Assembly: GCA_029245955.1 (NCBI GenBank)
Contig: JAQWOH010000074.1
Coordinates: 124,001 to 188,000 of the forward strand
Direction of reading: 5' to 3'
Origin: Fuerstiella sp.
GTDB lineage: Bacteria > Planctomycetota > Planctomycetia > Planctomycetales > Planctomycetaceae
DNA length: 64,000 nucleotides
The notes under the pieces are model-generated. The model had not been told where the DNA came from and made no database searches. It worked only from the letters and a program-made list of their open reading frames with translations. The translations under genes were made by a program, and so were the position numbers. The number at the start of each line of letters is the position of its first letter. Position 1 is the stretch's first letter. Below, piece after piece: positions 19,119-27,985 of the stretch.

Positions 19119-19732
19119 TCCTCAACTCCCGCCGGTTGCAGCGTACACAGAATCAGGTCGATGGCCCCCGCATCGAATACGATCAGCAGCGAACCGGTAA
19201 CGTCATGCTGACTGATGCGGAACTGCGCGTCAGCCACAAGCAGACAGTTGCAATCTTCGTCCACCTTGCTGCGACGATTCTTGATCAGACGCAAGGGGGG
19301 CGTACATGGATAGAATTCCGAAACGCTGTAGACCATTCCTGAGTTCGTCATGTTTCCGATGGAACCAAGCACGGCGTTCAGGACGATATTCCCGATTTCT
19401 TCAAGGGCGCCTCCAATATCAATATCCAGTTTATCAACATTTCCGTCGACGCCCGAGATAATCTGCGCGAGTGAAATCCCACTGGTGCGAGGAAACGCCA
19501 GCAGCGCACGGCCACTGACATCCCCCTCGAAATCCTGAATAATCGTCGTATCCGGATTGCCCTGAGGTTCACCGATCAGCCACGACACGTCGCTTAACTT
19601 ACCAATATGAATACTGGGAACTGTCAACTCGACACGTTCACCCACAATACGGCTAAGAGAACTGCCGGCGCGCCCCATGCCGATATTGACGATTTCTGTC
19701 AGCGCATCAATCTGGTCTGTTGAAAAATCCAT
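19115..19732 (-). CDS. cheC: CheC-like phosphatase
   Basis: 205 residues. Both CheC/CheX/FliY active-site helices are present: ALTEIVNIGMGRAGSSL near residue 10 and EEIGNIVLNAVLGSIGN near residue 110, each with the Glu-x-x-Asn motif that removes phosphate from CheY-P. It lies between a CheY-like gene (1-base overlap) and a hybrid kinase (4-base overlap), so all three are probably made together. No CheA, CheW, CheD or chemoreceptor gene is in the window, so it likely controls lifetime of receiver phosphorylation in this relay rather than classic chemotaxis. Confidence 0.85.
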   Translation of the reverse strand: MDFSTDQIDALTEIVNIGMGRAGSSLSRIVGERVELTVPSIHIGKLSDVSWLIGEPQGNPDTTIIQDFEGDVSGRALLAFPRTSGISLAQIISGVDGNVDKLDIDIGGALEEIGNIVLNAVLGSIGNMTNSGMVYSVSEFYPCTPPLRLIKNRRSKVDEDCNCLLVADAQFRISQHDVTGSLLIVFDAGAIDLILCTLQPAGVEE

Positions 19733-20106
19733 TATTGCAATACTTCCTTAAGTGTCATCAGTTCACGTACATCATTGACAATCTGGTCAGCCTTAACCGG
19801 CTTGTGCAGAAACCAGCTGATCCCGATCGCCCGACACTCGGCTTCTGATGTTTCCTGAATATCCGAAGTGAGTACCAGCACGGGCACTGCAGAATCTTTA
19901 GCGCGAAGTACGCGAATGAACTCCTGTCCGGGCATGACTGGCATGAGCAGGTCGGCAATGATGCAGTCGGGGTTGCATTCAGCGTGTTTATCCAGCCCTT
20001 CCTGACCATTTCGTGCCTGCACGACATTGAACCCGGCTTCCAGCAATGCATCCGAAACCATAGTACGTGACAGGCGGGAGTCATCGATGACCAGAATCGT
20101 TGGCAT
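19732..20106 (-). CDS. CheY-like response regulator
   Basis: A 124-residue single receiver with Asp8/Asp9 in VIDDSRLSR, phospho-acceptor Asp52 in IADLLMPVMPG, the Thr/Ser of VLTSD and the Lys of FLHKPVKAD. Length is normal for CheY. The stop codon overlaps the cheC start, and AGAGG precedes the ATG at 20106. This is the obvious substrate of the neighbouring CheC phosphatase. Confidence 0.92.
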   Translation of the reverse strand: MPTILVIDDSRLSRTMVSDALLEAGFNVVQARNGQEGLDKHAECNPDCIIADLLMPVMPGQEFIRVLRAKDSAVPVLVLTSDIQETSEAECRAIGISWFLHKPVKADQIVNDVRELMTLKEVLQ

Positions 20107-20221
20107 TGTTTTACCTCTACTCTAATTTCCAGGACAATCAGAGTGTTCAGTCAACATTGATTGGCGTGCTGTAAAGTTCAGTATCCAGGATTTGTCCTTC
20201 GTCGAGCAGTCTTCTTTATGC

Positions 20222-22576
20222 TCACTCGTGTGCCGCTGACATCGCGGGCTGGACAGAGTATGCTCGCGCAAATCGGTCGATCATCCGGATCAGCACAGGA
20301 GCGTTGAGTGGTTTGGTTGAATAATCGTCGCAGCCAGCGTCCAGACATTTCTGCCTGTCGCCCCTCATGGCGTGAGCTGTTAACGCGATTATGGGACCGG
20401 AATAACCAAGCTCACGCAATCGACGCGAAGCCGCATAGCCGTCCAGCACCGGCATCTGCATATCCATCAGAACGACGTCGTAGCGGGCTGATTGTGGCAG
20501 GTCAGAATCGAATTCAGCTGCCTGCGGCCCAAGAATCTTATCAATGGCCTGCTGGCCGTTTTCAGCAATTTCAACACGGGCCCCGGCCTTCTTCAGCACA
20601 TGCGAAATGAATCGCTGATTGTCGGGACCATCTTCAGCCAGCAGAATTCGGCAGTTGAGTTTCGGCGTGTTCTTTGATTCATCATCGCGTTCACTATCCG
20701 CCAAATTTATAATCGGAACTGTGACCAGTTCGCCGACATCTATCGAATCCATATTTACGAAGAATGCAAACGTACTGCCCGCGCCCGGCTTCGAAGTGAT
20801 GGTGATGTGCCCGCCAAGCAACTCTGCCAGACGCTGGCTGATAGCCAGGCCTAACCCGGACCCACCAAATTTTCTACTGGTAGAACTGTCTGCCTGCATG
20901 AAGGGCTGAAACAGACGAGCTATCTGGTCCTCATCCATTCCGATTCCCGTATCGATCACCGAGAACTTCAGTTTCGGATACTCGGAGTTCGACTGCACCA
21001 ATTCCAGTTTCAGACAGACACCACCGACCTCAGTAAACTTGATGGCGTTGCCGACAAGATTGATCAGAATCTGTCGTATGCGTGTCGGATCGGAGCGGAT
21101 CTGCGCGGGAATCGGTCCGTCAAACTTGACAGTCAGGCTGATGTTCTTGGCCGCGGCGCGGACCCCGATCAGAGACACAACATCAGAGACGATTCGACAT
21201 GGCGAACACGAAAGATGCTCAAGTTCGATCCTGCCGGCCTCAATCTTTGACAGATCGAGAATATCATTGATGATACCCAGCAGGTATTGTCCGTTCCGCT
21301 GAATCGCATCGACGGATTCGATATCTGGTCCTTCCGTAACAGTACCCCGCAGCACGTCCGCGAAGCCCAGAATGGCAGTCATGGGCGTACGTATTTCGTG
21401 GCTCATGTTTGCCAGGAATTCCGACTTGTAAGCGCTGGATTGCTCGATTTCACGGTTTGCCAGCCGCAGATCCTCATTTTTCTGGGTGATGTCCTGCGAT
21501 TTCAACCGAAGTTCAATAGATGTCTCTTCCAGTTCGGCAGCCTGTATAACAAGTGTGTCCCTCTGAACCTCCAGTAACTTCGCCTGCAGGTCAGCGGCAG
21601 CTCGCGCACGCTTGAGTTCAGCCGTGTTCCTGTTGGATGCTTGAAAGGAGGCGACATATTCCGCCAGCAACCCGACACACGGCACAACATAACTTACCGC
21701 TTTCAAAGCGTGCGCAACGTTAAAGCAGGAATCAAACAGGTGACCTGAGCCAAACGCCACGTACAGCTGAGTCGCGATCTGCGGAATCAACGACAACAGA
21801 AGCGACCACGCAAACATGCTTTGATATCTGCGCATGCGTGATGGAAACACAAGCAGGCCGCAGGCCACGAAGGGCAGAATCGGCAGAAGATCATAGGGGC
21901 GTTTGATGAGTCTGTCCGGAAACATCGTCTGCGGCAGCGAGTCGGATACGGCGCACGCATATAGAGCCGCGAAGGCGATGCCCAGAAACCCGATACAGAT
22001 GCCGACGACTTTGACTGCCCTGTGATTACGTCTGGAACCAGGAAAAACGCCGAATATCGCAATACCCGCAAGCAGAATGCAGCCATTAAACAGTCGACAC
22101 AGAGCCCACGTGAAGGGAATCAGTTCGTGCTTTTCGGCTGTGGCCGAAAACAAACGGTCGGCGGCAAGTGTCTGAACCCCGTCCATCGCGGCGGCACAAA
22201 CCATCGCGACGCCGATCACCAGCAGTGAGGGATCCTTCGCAAGGCGATACTGCGCGAAGCACAACATAGCGACAAACGCGGCTGCACTCACTGCTGACCA
22301 TTCCAGAAGTGTGTGTGTGTAGCTTCCGCTTAGTTCAATATGAGCTGTTTCAACGGATTCCTCTGACGACACCGGCTGTGAAGGCCTCACACAATCGTTC
22401 GCAAAGTCAGCCCCCAGCCCCATCATTGCCAGTGGTGCCGCACAGAGGACAACGAGAAACAGGCACCAACAACGCCACGCAACCCTGTCCTTCCGTTCTT
22501 GTGCAGCAGACGTCATGGAACCAGTCAGCCCTGAGGACTCACAGATTCCGCTGTTCTGTTCACACTGTTTAATCAT
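20222..22576 (-). CDS. Membrane hybrid histidine kinase with MASE3-like sensor
   Basis: 784 residues. About eight hydrophobic segments fill residues 30-300 (VVLCAAPLAMMGLGADF, LLVIGVAMVCAAAMDGVQTL, GCILLAGIAIFGVFPG, VVGICIGFLGIAFAALYA and others); arrangement and the MDGVQTLA segment resemble MASE3 sensors, a tentative match. A coiled coil (330-380) precedes HisKA with His393 in NMSHEIRTPMTAILGF, then HATPase_c (NLVGNAIKFTEV, DTGIGMD, GGSGLGLAI) and a receiver with Asp705 in LMDMQMPVLDG and Lys in STKPLNAP. The ATG at 22576 overlaps the stop of the upstream receiver (ATGA); a start at 22516 is possible. It probably starts the relay from a membrane-perceived signal. Confidence 0.9.
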   Translation of the reverse strand: MIKQCEQNSGICESSGLTGSMTSAAQERKDRVAWRCWCLFLVVLCAAPLAMMGLGADFANDCVRPSQPVSSEESVETAHIELSGSYTHTLLEWSAVSAAAFVAMLCFAQYRLAKDPSLLVIGVAMVCAAAMDGVQTLAADRLFSATAEKHELIPFTWALCRLFNGCILLAGIAIFGVFPGSRRNHRAVKVVGICIGFLGIAFAALYACAVSDSLPQTMFPDRLIKRPYDLLPILPFVACGLLVFPSRMRRYQSMFAWSLLLSLIPQIATQLYVAFGSGHLFDSCFNVAHALKAVSYVVPCVGLLAEYVASFQASNRNTAELKRARAAADLQAKLLEVQRDTLVIQAAELEETSIELRLKSQDITQKNEDLRLANREIEQSSAYKSEFLANMSHEIRTPMTAILGFADVLRGTVTEGPDIESVDAIQRNGQYLLGIINDILDLSKIEAGRIELEHLSCSPCRIVSDVVSLIGVRAAAKNISLTVKFDGPIPAQIRSDPTRIRQILINLVGNAIKFTEVGGVCLKLELVQSNSEYPKLKFSVIDTGIGMDEDQIARLFQPFMQADSSTSRKFGGSGLGLAISQRLAELLGGHITITSKPGAGSTFAFFVNMDSIDVGELVTVPIINLADSERDDESKNTPKLNCRILLAEDGPDNQRFISHVLKKAGARVEIAENGQQAIDKILGPQAAEFDSDLPQSARYDVVLMDMQMPVLDGYAASRRLRELGYSGPIIALTAHAMRGDRQKCLDAGCDDYSTKPLNAPVLIRMIDRFARAYSVQPAMSAAHE

Positions 22577-22863
22577 CGAGACGTCGCCTGTTGACGCATT
22601 TCGTCCGTACTTTCAGACGTCACGAAACCGAAGTGCACCGTATTACCACCTGCACGAAGTGCCTTCATAAACTCAAGCCCGTTCATTTCGGGCATGTTCC
22701 AGTCGGAAAGAATCACGTCCGGCTGTTCTGCCTCAACCGCAGCCAGCCCCTCTTTTCCGTTCCCCGCCTGGACGATTGTATGGTCGCCGAAACCGGCTCG
22801 TTTCAGAGTTCGAGCGACAATCATTCGCATTGTCTTGCTGTCATCACCGATCAAAATCTTCAT
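22573..22863 (-). CDS. CheY-like receiver, C-terminally shortened
   Basis: 96 residues, first gene of the phosphorelay cluster. Asp7/Asp8 (LIGDDSKTMR), phospho-acceptor Asp54 (LSDWNMPEMNGLEFM) and the switch Thr/Ser (FVTSES) are intact. The protein then stops at MRQQATSR, where CheY homologues go on for about 25 residues through the conserved Lys-Pro and the last helix. The stop lies in an ATGA overlap with the hybrid kinase gene. The missing lysine should impair activation, so it may be a decoy or an evolutionary remnant kept for coupling. Confidence 0.8.
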   Translation of the reverse strand: MKILIGDDSKTMRMIVARTLKRAGFGDHTIVQAGNGKEGLAAVEAEQPDVILSDWNMPEMNGLEFMKALRAGGNTVHFGFVTSESTDEMRQQATSR

Positions 22864-24256
22864 TTTCGATGTTTCTTTCCGGACGTTCGGATTTTGATTA
22901 TGGAATCGGCCGTGCCGATTGTCTGCAATGCTGGACCAGGCGCTCTCAACATCGAACGATTTCGACGCATGGCCACATCATGTGGAGATGCCTGCAGAAT
23001 CAACACTACGTCGTCGCCAGTTCAGTGATGCCACTATTTGGCCCGCAGATCGACAAATGTGGCAAACCACAGTCGTTACTGGCAGCCGCGATTGAAGCAT
23101 GTCAACGAAAGACTGCAACACGGGCTTTCGCTGCAACTACACTGCGAACATCCCCTATCAATGCAACGGCTCAGCGACGTCGCAAAAAAGAATAGTCGTC
23201 ACAGCAGCGCCCACGTACTGGCAGCGTCGGCCATCAGCACGGCCGGAACTTTGCGCCGTAATCAGCCCGTTCACAGAATCTCAGGGCCCCCCACGACCTC
23301 ACGAAAGCTCGGATTCCTGCTGTTAATGATCTCTCTTATCCGGATTTGACAGCTGGAAATGTCAGTAAAATCCCCCATGCGCAATACCAGACAGCGTTTT
23401 CACTTGTCACGCCAACATCGCCGAGTGATTTTCGCCGGCACGGGTTGATGCGGCACATCGTCAGCACTCCCGCAGACGCTGTTGAGGACGATAACGGCCA
23501 GCAGCGTCGGAAGAACAGTCGTCAGCAGACCGCAGAAACTGTAAGACATGGCCACAGCCGTGATTGCCGCTTCTGTGCTTCCTCGAAAATTGAGCGACAG
23601 CTTGACCTGCATGAATGTTCTACTCGACGCCACAAGAAGTAAATTACGTCAGCTCTTCTCAGAACGGTAACTGTGCCGCATTTCAACGGCCACTCCGTCC
23701 AATCAAATTGCCGTGCGATGGGCCCGCATCGTAAGAGGTGATAATTCCTGCCACGATCAATCATTCGCAAGAACAGCTGTCGCCCCGGCAGTTCATCCAG
23801 CTCACTGAAGTCAGATCATTTCGGGCGCAGGAAAAGCAAGACATCCGCTTCCCAAAGTTTCTGAATAATCTCTTCCGTCTTACAACGCTGATGTGGGATC
23901 TGATGGCTCCCTCTCATGTAATGAAACCCTGAGTTTACCGCCAATGGCTGGTCGCGGTTGATGGGAACAGATCAATCCGTCTGAAAAGATTATTGAGAGT
24001 TGCTTCTCGTTCATCCGGTGATTTCTATGAAGAATCGATCGGGAAGACGCCCAAGGTCATCGAGGCGACGAACCAATTGAGTCAATCACGAAACACCAGG
24101 AATTGCACACGAACGAAACGACGTCAACAGACCGGAAAGCATGCCAGCTCCGGTTCGCCGTTTTGGTTTGTGGATCCAATCTCTTTTACAACAAAGTAGA
24201 TTGACGAAGCCCCATCGCAAAGGGCGGTCTGCATCACTGCTGAATCGGCTCGCTTT
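22864..24256. other. 1.4 kb without an intact gene
   Basis: Short frames on both strands show no family motifs. One minus-strand frame (23400-23633) has a hydrophobic stretch (FCGLLTTVLPTLLAVIVL) but no other support. The promoter of the phosphorelay cluster should lie just after 22863. An IS left-end fragment occupies 23840-23974 and is listed separately. Confidence 0.5.
23840..23974 (-). mobile_element. Left-end fragment of the IS3-family element (copy A)
   Basis: Read on the minus strand from 23974, it starts TGATCTGTTCCCA, continues through ACCGCGACCAG and a conserved leader, and enters an OrfA-like start (EEIIQKLWEADVLL) that matches the OrfA start of the element at 28079. Homology stops near 23840. 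It is a decayed solo left end, about 135 bases, of the same element found at 28079-28969 and 32815-32907. Confidence 0.7.
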
Positions 24257-25081
24257 CTATTTCGCTGGATCGTCTGCCGGGCGGAACAGGTGACTCTCAA
24301 CCATGTCCCCCCACACCAGTTGAAAAGAGATCAAACCCATTGGTATTTCGCCAATGTCCATTGCGTTAACCGTGTAGGCTGCACTTTGAATTCCGATCAG
24401 GCGTCCATCTTTCAGAAGCGCCCCACCACTTGAACCGACTCGGTAGTACCCCTCTGCAAGATACTGAATCCCGCTCGTTGTCTGGACAACACCTACGATC
24501 TTTACCGGATTGACAAGAAACGTCGGTTCCGCAGCTTTGTGAGGGAAACTGAAGTGACACAAATGAAACACATCTCCCAATTGTATTCTGGGTTTCTTCT
24601 CTGAGTAAAAGTCGATCTTTGGGAAATCCCCGTCGGCATTGATGTGAAACAACGCCAGATCGCCCTGGCCAATAAATCGTGAGCCGTGCTGTTTCTGCAG
24701 TTTGGCGGAATAGTAGTGTTCAAAGAAAACTGCGTCCTCACGATCGCTGTACACGGTTTTGTGGATGTGTACAGCCCCCTTCGGCAACCCGTCGCCAGTG
24801 CCTCGCAGGCTGATCCGGAACTCGTCAGCGAAGCGCCCGTTCTTCCCGTCCCAGCTGACATGTCCAGCGGAAAGCACGTGCCCTTCCGCTGATATTACGA
24901 CTCCCTGTCCTCTGATTATGTTTCCCTCACCGATCGCTTCTACAAGCACAAACGGCTTCGGATCGGCTGCAGCCAGCTGTTCGATGCTCCCTAATCCTTC
25001 CTCATAAGCTCGCACGACACCGGACACAAACGACATCGCGAACGCGATCGTCACCAGGGATGGATATGTGACATTGCTCAT
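24257..25081 (-). CDS. Secreted trypsin-like serine protease
   Basis: 274 residues from the ATG at 25081, chosen because the signal peptide (LVTIAFAMSFVSGVVRAYE) follows directly; the frame is open to 25279. Chymotrypsin-fold catalytic triad: His74 in LSAGHVSW, Asp141 in GQGDLALFHI and Ser218 in VGSSGGALL, followed by LIGIQSAA. There is no PDZ domain, so it is not a classic DegP/DegQ; it resembles stand-alone trypsin-like peptidases. It is expected in the periplasm or outside the cell. It is alone between IS fragments, in the accessory region. Confidence 0.85.
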   Translation of the reverse strand: MSNVTYPSLVTIAFAMSFVSGVVRAYEEGLGSIEQLAAADPKPFVLVEAIGEGNIIRGQGVVISAEGHVLSAGHVSWDGKNGRFADEFRISLRGTGDGLPKGAVHIHKTVYSDREDAVFFEHYYSAKLQKQHGSRFIGQGDLALFHINADGDFPKIDFYSEKKPRIQLGDVFHLCHFSFPHKAAEPTFLVNPVKIVGVVQTTSGIQYLAEGYYRVGSSGGALLKDGRLIGIQSAAYTVNAMDIGEIPMGLISFQLVWGDMVESHLFRPADDPAK

Positions 25082-25354
25082 TGTCTCGTACACTCCGTTT
25101 ATTTGCGACATAAACGTACTGCGTGACTCGGTTGTGACGAGCAACGCAAAATTAACAATTGTAATGCCAAAGAAATCACTCAGGAAACTTCGTCGTGAAC
25201 ACTGTGACGAGTTTTGTCGAAACGCGATATTCGATGTCGGAAGACCGGAGCTACATGATGACTTGTGCGGACGGGGCACTGCCTGAGTTCTTAAGTCCGG
25301 TGTTAATGGGAATCAGGTTCGTAGGGACGTGTGCTGCTGGAACGGAGGCTGAGG

Positions 25355-25575
25355 CGTCCGAATCGTCGAGCTTTCCGAAAAGGAAAAGAAGGATCCGGAT
25401 CGTCTGCGGAAGGAGAACACTCGTCTTGGTATGGAACGTGACATATTAGAAGAAAAGAAGGCCTTTCTTTTTTGAATAAGCGACGAGTGACCGATCGCCT
25501 GGATGTGCATGGTGCTGCAGGTAAGTCGAAGCGGATTGTACGCGTGGCGTAAACGTCCGGTGAGTGCCTCAGATG
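25355..25575 (+). mobile_element. Decayed IS3-family OrfA/OrfB junction
   Basis: In shifting frames the sequence reads as the C-terminal coiled coil of an IS3-type OrfA (LRKENTRLGMERDILEEKKA) and then, about 60 bases later, as the start of an OrfB (VSRSGLYAWRKRPVSAS). Both are interrupted by stops and frame changes, and no terminal repeats were recognised. The type differs from the element at 28079 and could be a relative of the fragment at 14750. The rest of 25082-25808 shows no gene. Confidence 0.65.
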
Positions 25576-25808
25576 CCATCTACCCGAGACAGAATGGCTG
25601 TCTCAAACAACCGTCACCAGCACCCATTACACTTACAGAAGTTGACACAGACTGAAAACCGCTCGAGCCCCCCCATTCTGTCGTTGCTTCAGTGTGTCGC
25701 CTTTGCCGCATCGCGCCAAACATTACCGGGGCAGAAAACGGTCAAGATTAAATGAACATTTGCGCACCGCATGCGACTCCGGGGCATCTATCTGGTGTGC
25801 AGTCTTCG

Positions 25809-26507
25809 CTATTCTCCGAGCAGCATTTCGGCGACCTTCGGACGTGTTTCCTTAATGAACTCGTAGTCCAGCTCCAGACCGTAAGGACCAAGAACTACCA
25901 ATATCAGGTCATAGATTGGCTTTACGTCATCAAAAGGCCCTGCGACAGAATCAAGGGCGGTTGAACCTGCGTTATTCCGCGCGTTCCGATCCGCGCCTTT
26001 TGCGAGAAGTGCTTTGACGATTTTCTCGCGACACAGAAAAGCGGCCGTATGAAGCGCAGTGCTGCCGTCATTGTTTCTCACTTCCAGATCAGCGTCGGCT
26101 TCAATCAACAGACATGCGGTTTCGTTTTGCCCAAACGTTGCTGCAGCAATAAGCGCGGTGGAACCGCCCTCAGGATTTCGTTCATTCAGATCGGTGCCTG
26201 TTGCGATATGCTGCCGGACCGCTTCGATATTTCCCGCAACGGCCGCATCTGTCAGGGGTGTCCCCGGCGCTGAAACCAACGCCGATTCGGACTCAGTTGT
26301 CGAGGCCGAGTCCGGCGTTGAGCCGTTGGCCGAGTCCGGCGTTGAGCCGTTGGCTGATTCCGGCTGTGATTGAGCCGTCGTGCCGGGTACTGTGGTGTTC
26401 GTATCACCATTCGATGAATTTCCTGAATCGCCGCATCCCACAATTCCGATCGTGGTGAGTACGGCGACAACGAGAACCTGTTTCACCGATCGATAGTAGT
26501 TTCTCAT
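25809..26507 (-). CDS. Ankyrin-repeat lipoprotein
   Basis: 232 residues from the ATG at 26507. A lipoprotein signal (VLVVAVLTTIGIVGCGDS) gives a lipid-modified Cys. A low-complexity Ser/Thr/Asn/Pro linker (about 25-80) contains two exact ANGSTPDS-type repeats. Three or four ankyrin repeats follow (about 85-190): TPLTDAAVAGNIEAV, STALIAAATFGQNE, STALHTAAFLCREKIV and STALDSVAGPFDDV. It is probably anchored in a membrane and displays a protein-binding surface; the partner is unknown. The protein's C-terminus (YEFIKETRPKVAEMLLGE) looks intact. Confidence 0.85.
   Translation of the reverse strand: MRNYYRSVKQVLVVAVLTTIGIVGCGDSGNSSNGDTNTTVPGTTAQSQPESANGSTPDSANGSTPDSASTTESESALVSAPGTPLTDAAVAGNIEAVRQHIATGTDLNERNPEGGSTALIAAATFGQNETACLLIEADADLEVRNNDGSTALHTAAFLCREKIVKALLAKGADRNARNNAGSTALDSVAGPFDDVKPIYDLILVVLGPYGLELDYEFIKETRPKVAEMLLGE
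26305..26352. repeat. Two exact 24-base tandem repeats in the ankyrin linker
   Basis: Units 26305-26328 and 26329-26352 are identical, and a decayed third unit follows from 26353. They encode the repeated ANGSTPDS linker of the ankyrin lipoprotein. In-frame length variation here would change linker length only. Confidence 0.85.
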
Positions 26508-26608
26508 TCCGACCTTTCTGCTGCATAACGGCAATGATCAGCGGGGTGTGGCCGTTGATCCTGATTTTTCAGATTTCAAGTACCCTACAACTCCGCTGCA
26601 TTATTTTG

Positions 26609-27316
26609 TTATCTGGCCCCCGTCGAGTACCACAGTGGGTCCATACCCCAGCGGCTGACTCCTTCAACTGCCAAGCCAAGAAATGTAGCTTGAGCGACGA
26701 GCGACGGGCGGTTGCGAAACCGAAAAAAGGGGAAGAGGAATGCACCCAGACAGTAATGGTGCACATGGATGTAATGCGATTCCGCGAGAAAAAACATCAT
26801 AGCGCAGATGACGCATGGAATGCCACACAGGACGACAAGATACGGATACAGAATTTTCGCATGGTGTGCCCAGACGAAGTGGCAACTTAGAAGCACCACG
26901 ATGATAAAAACCCCAACGGCTAACGCTGCCATCGAACGCAAATCAAGGGATTGCAGATCTGCAGGTCTTAACGAGAAGTGAGCACCAATCGCGTCTCCGA
27001 TGTATTCCCAATGGAGGGCGAGAAAGAAGGGAACCAGGTAACACAGACCGTTCCACCGGATAATCTGTGTGGCAGAAGAGGTGGACGGTTTCCAGTTGTG
27101 TCTTGGGCCGACAAGGTAGAGCAGGGGACCAACCAACGCCACGACAGCGAAATCGCGAAAACCAGGATTACCCGATTGAAGCGGATTTTCTCTTTGGCAG
27201 AGAATGTTGGCGACGTAGCAGTATCCTAACACGAGGAAAATCCACCAGACACCGAAGTATTTCCAATCCGTTCGACTAACCGCTTTCGAGTTGTTGTTCT
27301 CTTGGGGCTGTTCCAT
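26609..27316 (-). CDS. Integral membrane protein of unknown function
   Basis: About 235 residues from the ATG at 27316 (MEQPQENNN); the frame is open to 27427. Six or seven hydrophobic segments are visible, among them YFGVWWIFLVLGYCYVA, FAVVALVGPLLYLVG, LAVGVFIIVVLLSCHFVW and YLVVLCGIPCVICAMMFFL. Near the C-terminus a His-rich stretch (HYIHVHHYCLGAFLFPFF) and AVEGVSRWGMDPLWY stand out and look like a conserved signature, but I cannot name the family. It lies between the ankyrin lipoprotein and another orphan membrane protein. Confidence 0.65.
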   Translation of the reverse strand: MEQPQENNNSKAVSRTDWKYFGVWWIFLVLGYCYVANILCQRENPLQSGNPGFRDFAVVALVGPLLYLVGPRHNWKPSTSSATQIIRWNGLCYLVPFFLALHWEYIGDAIGAHFSLRPADLQSLDLRSMAALAVGVFIIVVLLSCHFVWAHHAKILYPYLVVLCGIPCVICAMMFFLAESHYIHVHHYCLGAFLFPFFRFRNRPSLVAQATFLGLAVEGVSRWGMDPLWYSTGAR

Positions 27317-27431
27317 TTGGCTCAAGACTGAACGGCGCAATTGCCGGATAAAGTTTGCAATCACCGGGCAGCGTTCGATAACGTTCAATTGTGAAGTCGG
27401 GCACCGCCCGCGACTCCGGTTCACCACATTA

Positions 27432-27896
27432 TTATGCTTCGTCCGTGTGGTTGGGTGTAGAGTTTAGTCCATTATTGGGGTCCGCAGATCGCTCAAGAAA
27501 AAGAAACCAGACAATCAAAATCGGAGTAATTCCCGATGCGGCGACAAATAAACTAATTGATCGAGACCAGTTCATTGTGGACATGGCGGCGTCTGAAGCA
27601 TTTAATAAAACAATTCCGTAAACCAGTGGTATGACAATCGCAAGCAGTCCAAGAAGGACCATATATGCTGTGAATGGGTAGATGCGACCGCGGCGTTTCC
27701 AAAGAAATATTGAGACTGTAACGATAATGGCAAATGTAAATGCCGGGACCCACGCCAGCGCCGTCTGTTTGCAAAAGACAAGAAAACAGGATGCAATCAG
27801 CATCCATGACGAGCTGCCGAGCGACGAACCGAACCAACCGCCCGCATTCCACTGAAAATGTCGCGGTCCAATGAGGACTTTGTCTTGAGTTGTCAT
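27432..27896 (-). CDS. Small integral membrane protein of unknown function
   Basis: 154 residues with four predicted hydrophobic helices (SWMLIASCFLVFCKQ, WVPAFTFAIIVTVSIFLW, YMVLLGLLAIVIPLVYGIVLL, SLFVAASGITPILIVWFLFL) and a polar Asn-rich tail. The ATG overlaps the stop of a short upstream ankyrin-like frame (ATGA). No family recognised. Together with the membrane protein downstream it may form a small two-gene unit. Confidence 0.6.
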   Translation of the reverse strand: MTTQDKVLIGPRHFQWNAGGWFGSSLGSSSWMLIASCFLVFCKQTALAWVPAFTFAIIVTVSIFLWKRRGRIYPFTAYMVLLGLLAIVIPLVYGIVLLNASDAAMSTMNWSRSISLFVAASGITPILIVWFLFLERSADPNNGLNSTPNHTDEA

Positions 27897-27985
27897 TTGG
27901 GTGTTTTCACGGCTTCCATCAGCGGGGTGTCGCCAAGTGGCTGTCCATTCAGAAACCCCGGATCGGCGACTCCGATGGTTTCTGT
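27893..27985 (-). pseudogene. Possible ankyrin-repeat remnant
   Basis: A short minus-strand frame ends with DPGFLNGQPLGDTPLMEAV, in which GDTPLMEAV fits the start of an ankyrin repeat. It terminates in an ATGA overlap with the membrane protein gene. Upstream sequence is disrupted by stops and then by the IS end at 28079, so this may be the tail of a gene cut by IS activity. Weak evidence. Confidence 0.3.

Noticed and set aside
23400-23633. Small minus-strand frame as a Flp-type pilin
   Set aside because: It has one hydrophobic stretch but no prepilin-type cleavage motif, and it is far from the tad genes.
26305-26352. CRISPR-like repeat
   Set aside because: The two 24-base units are directly tandem with no spacer and encode protein linker sequence.
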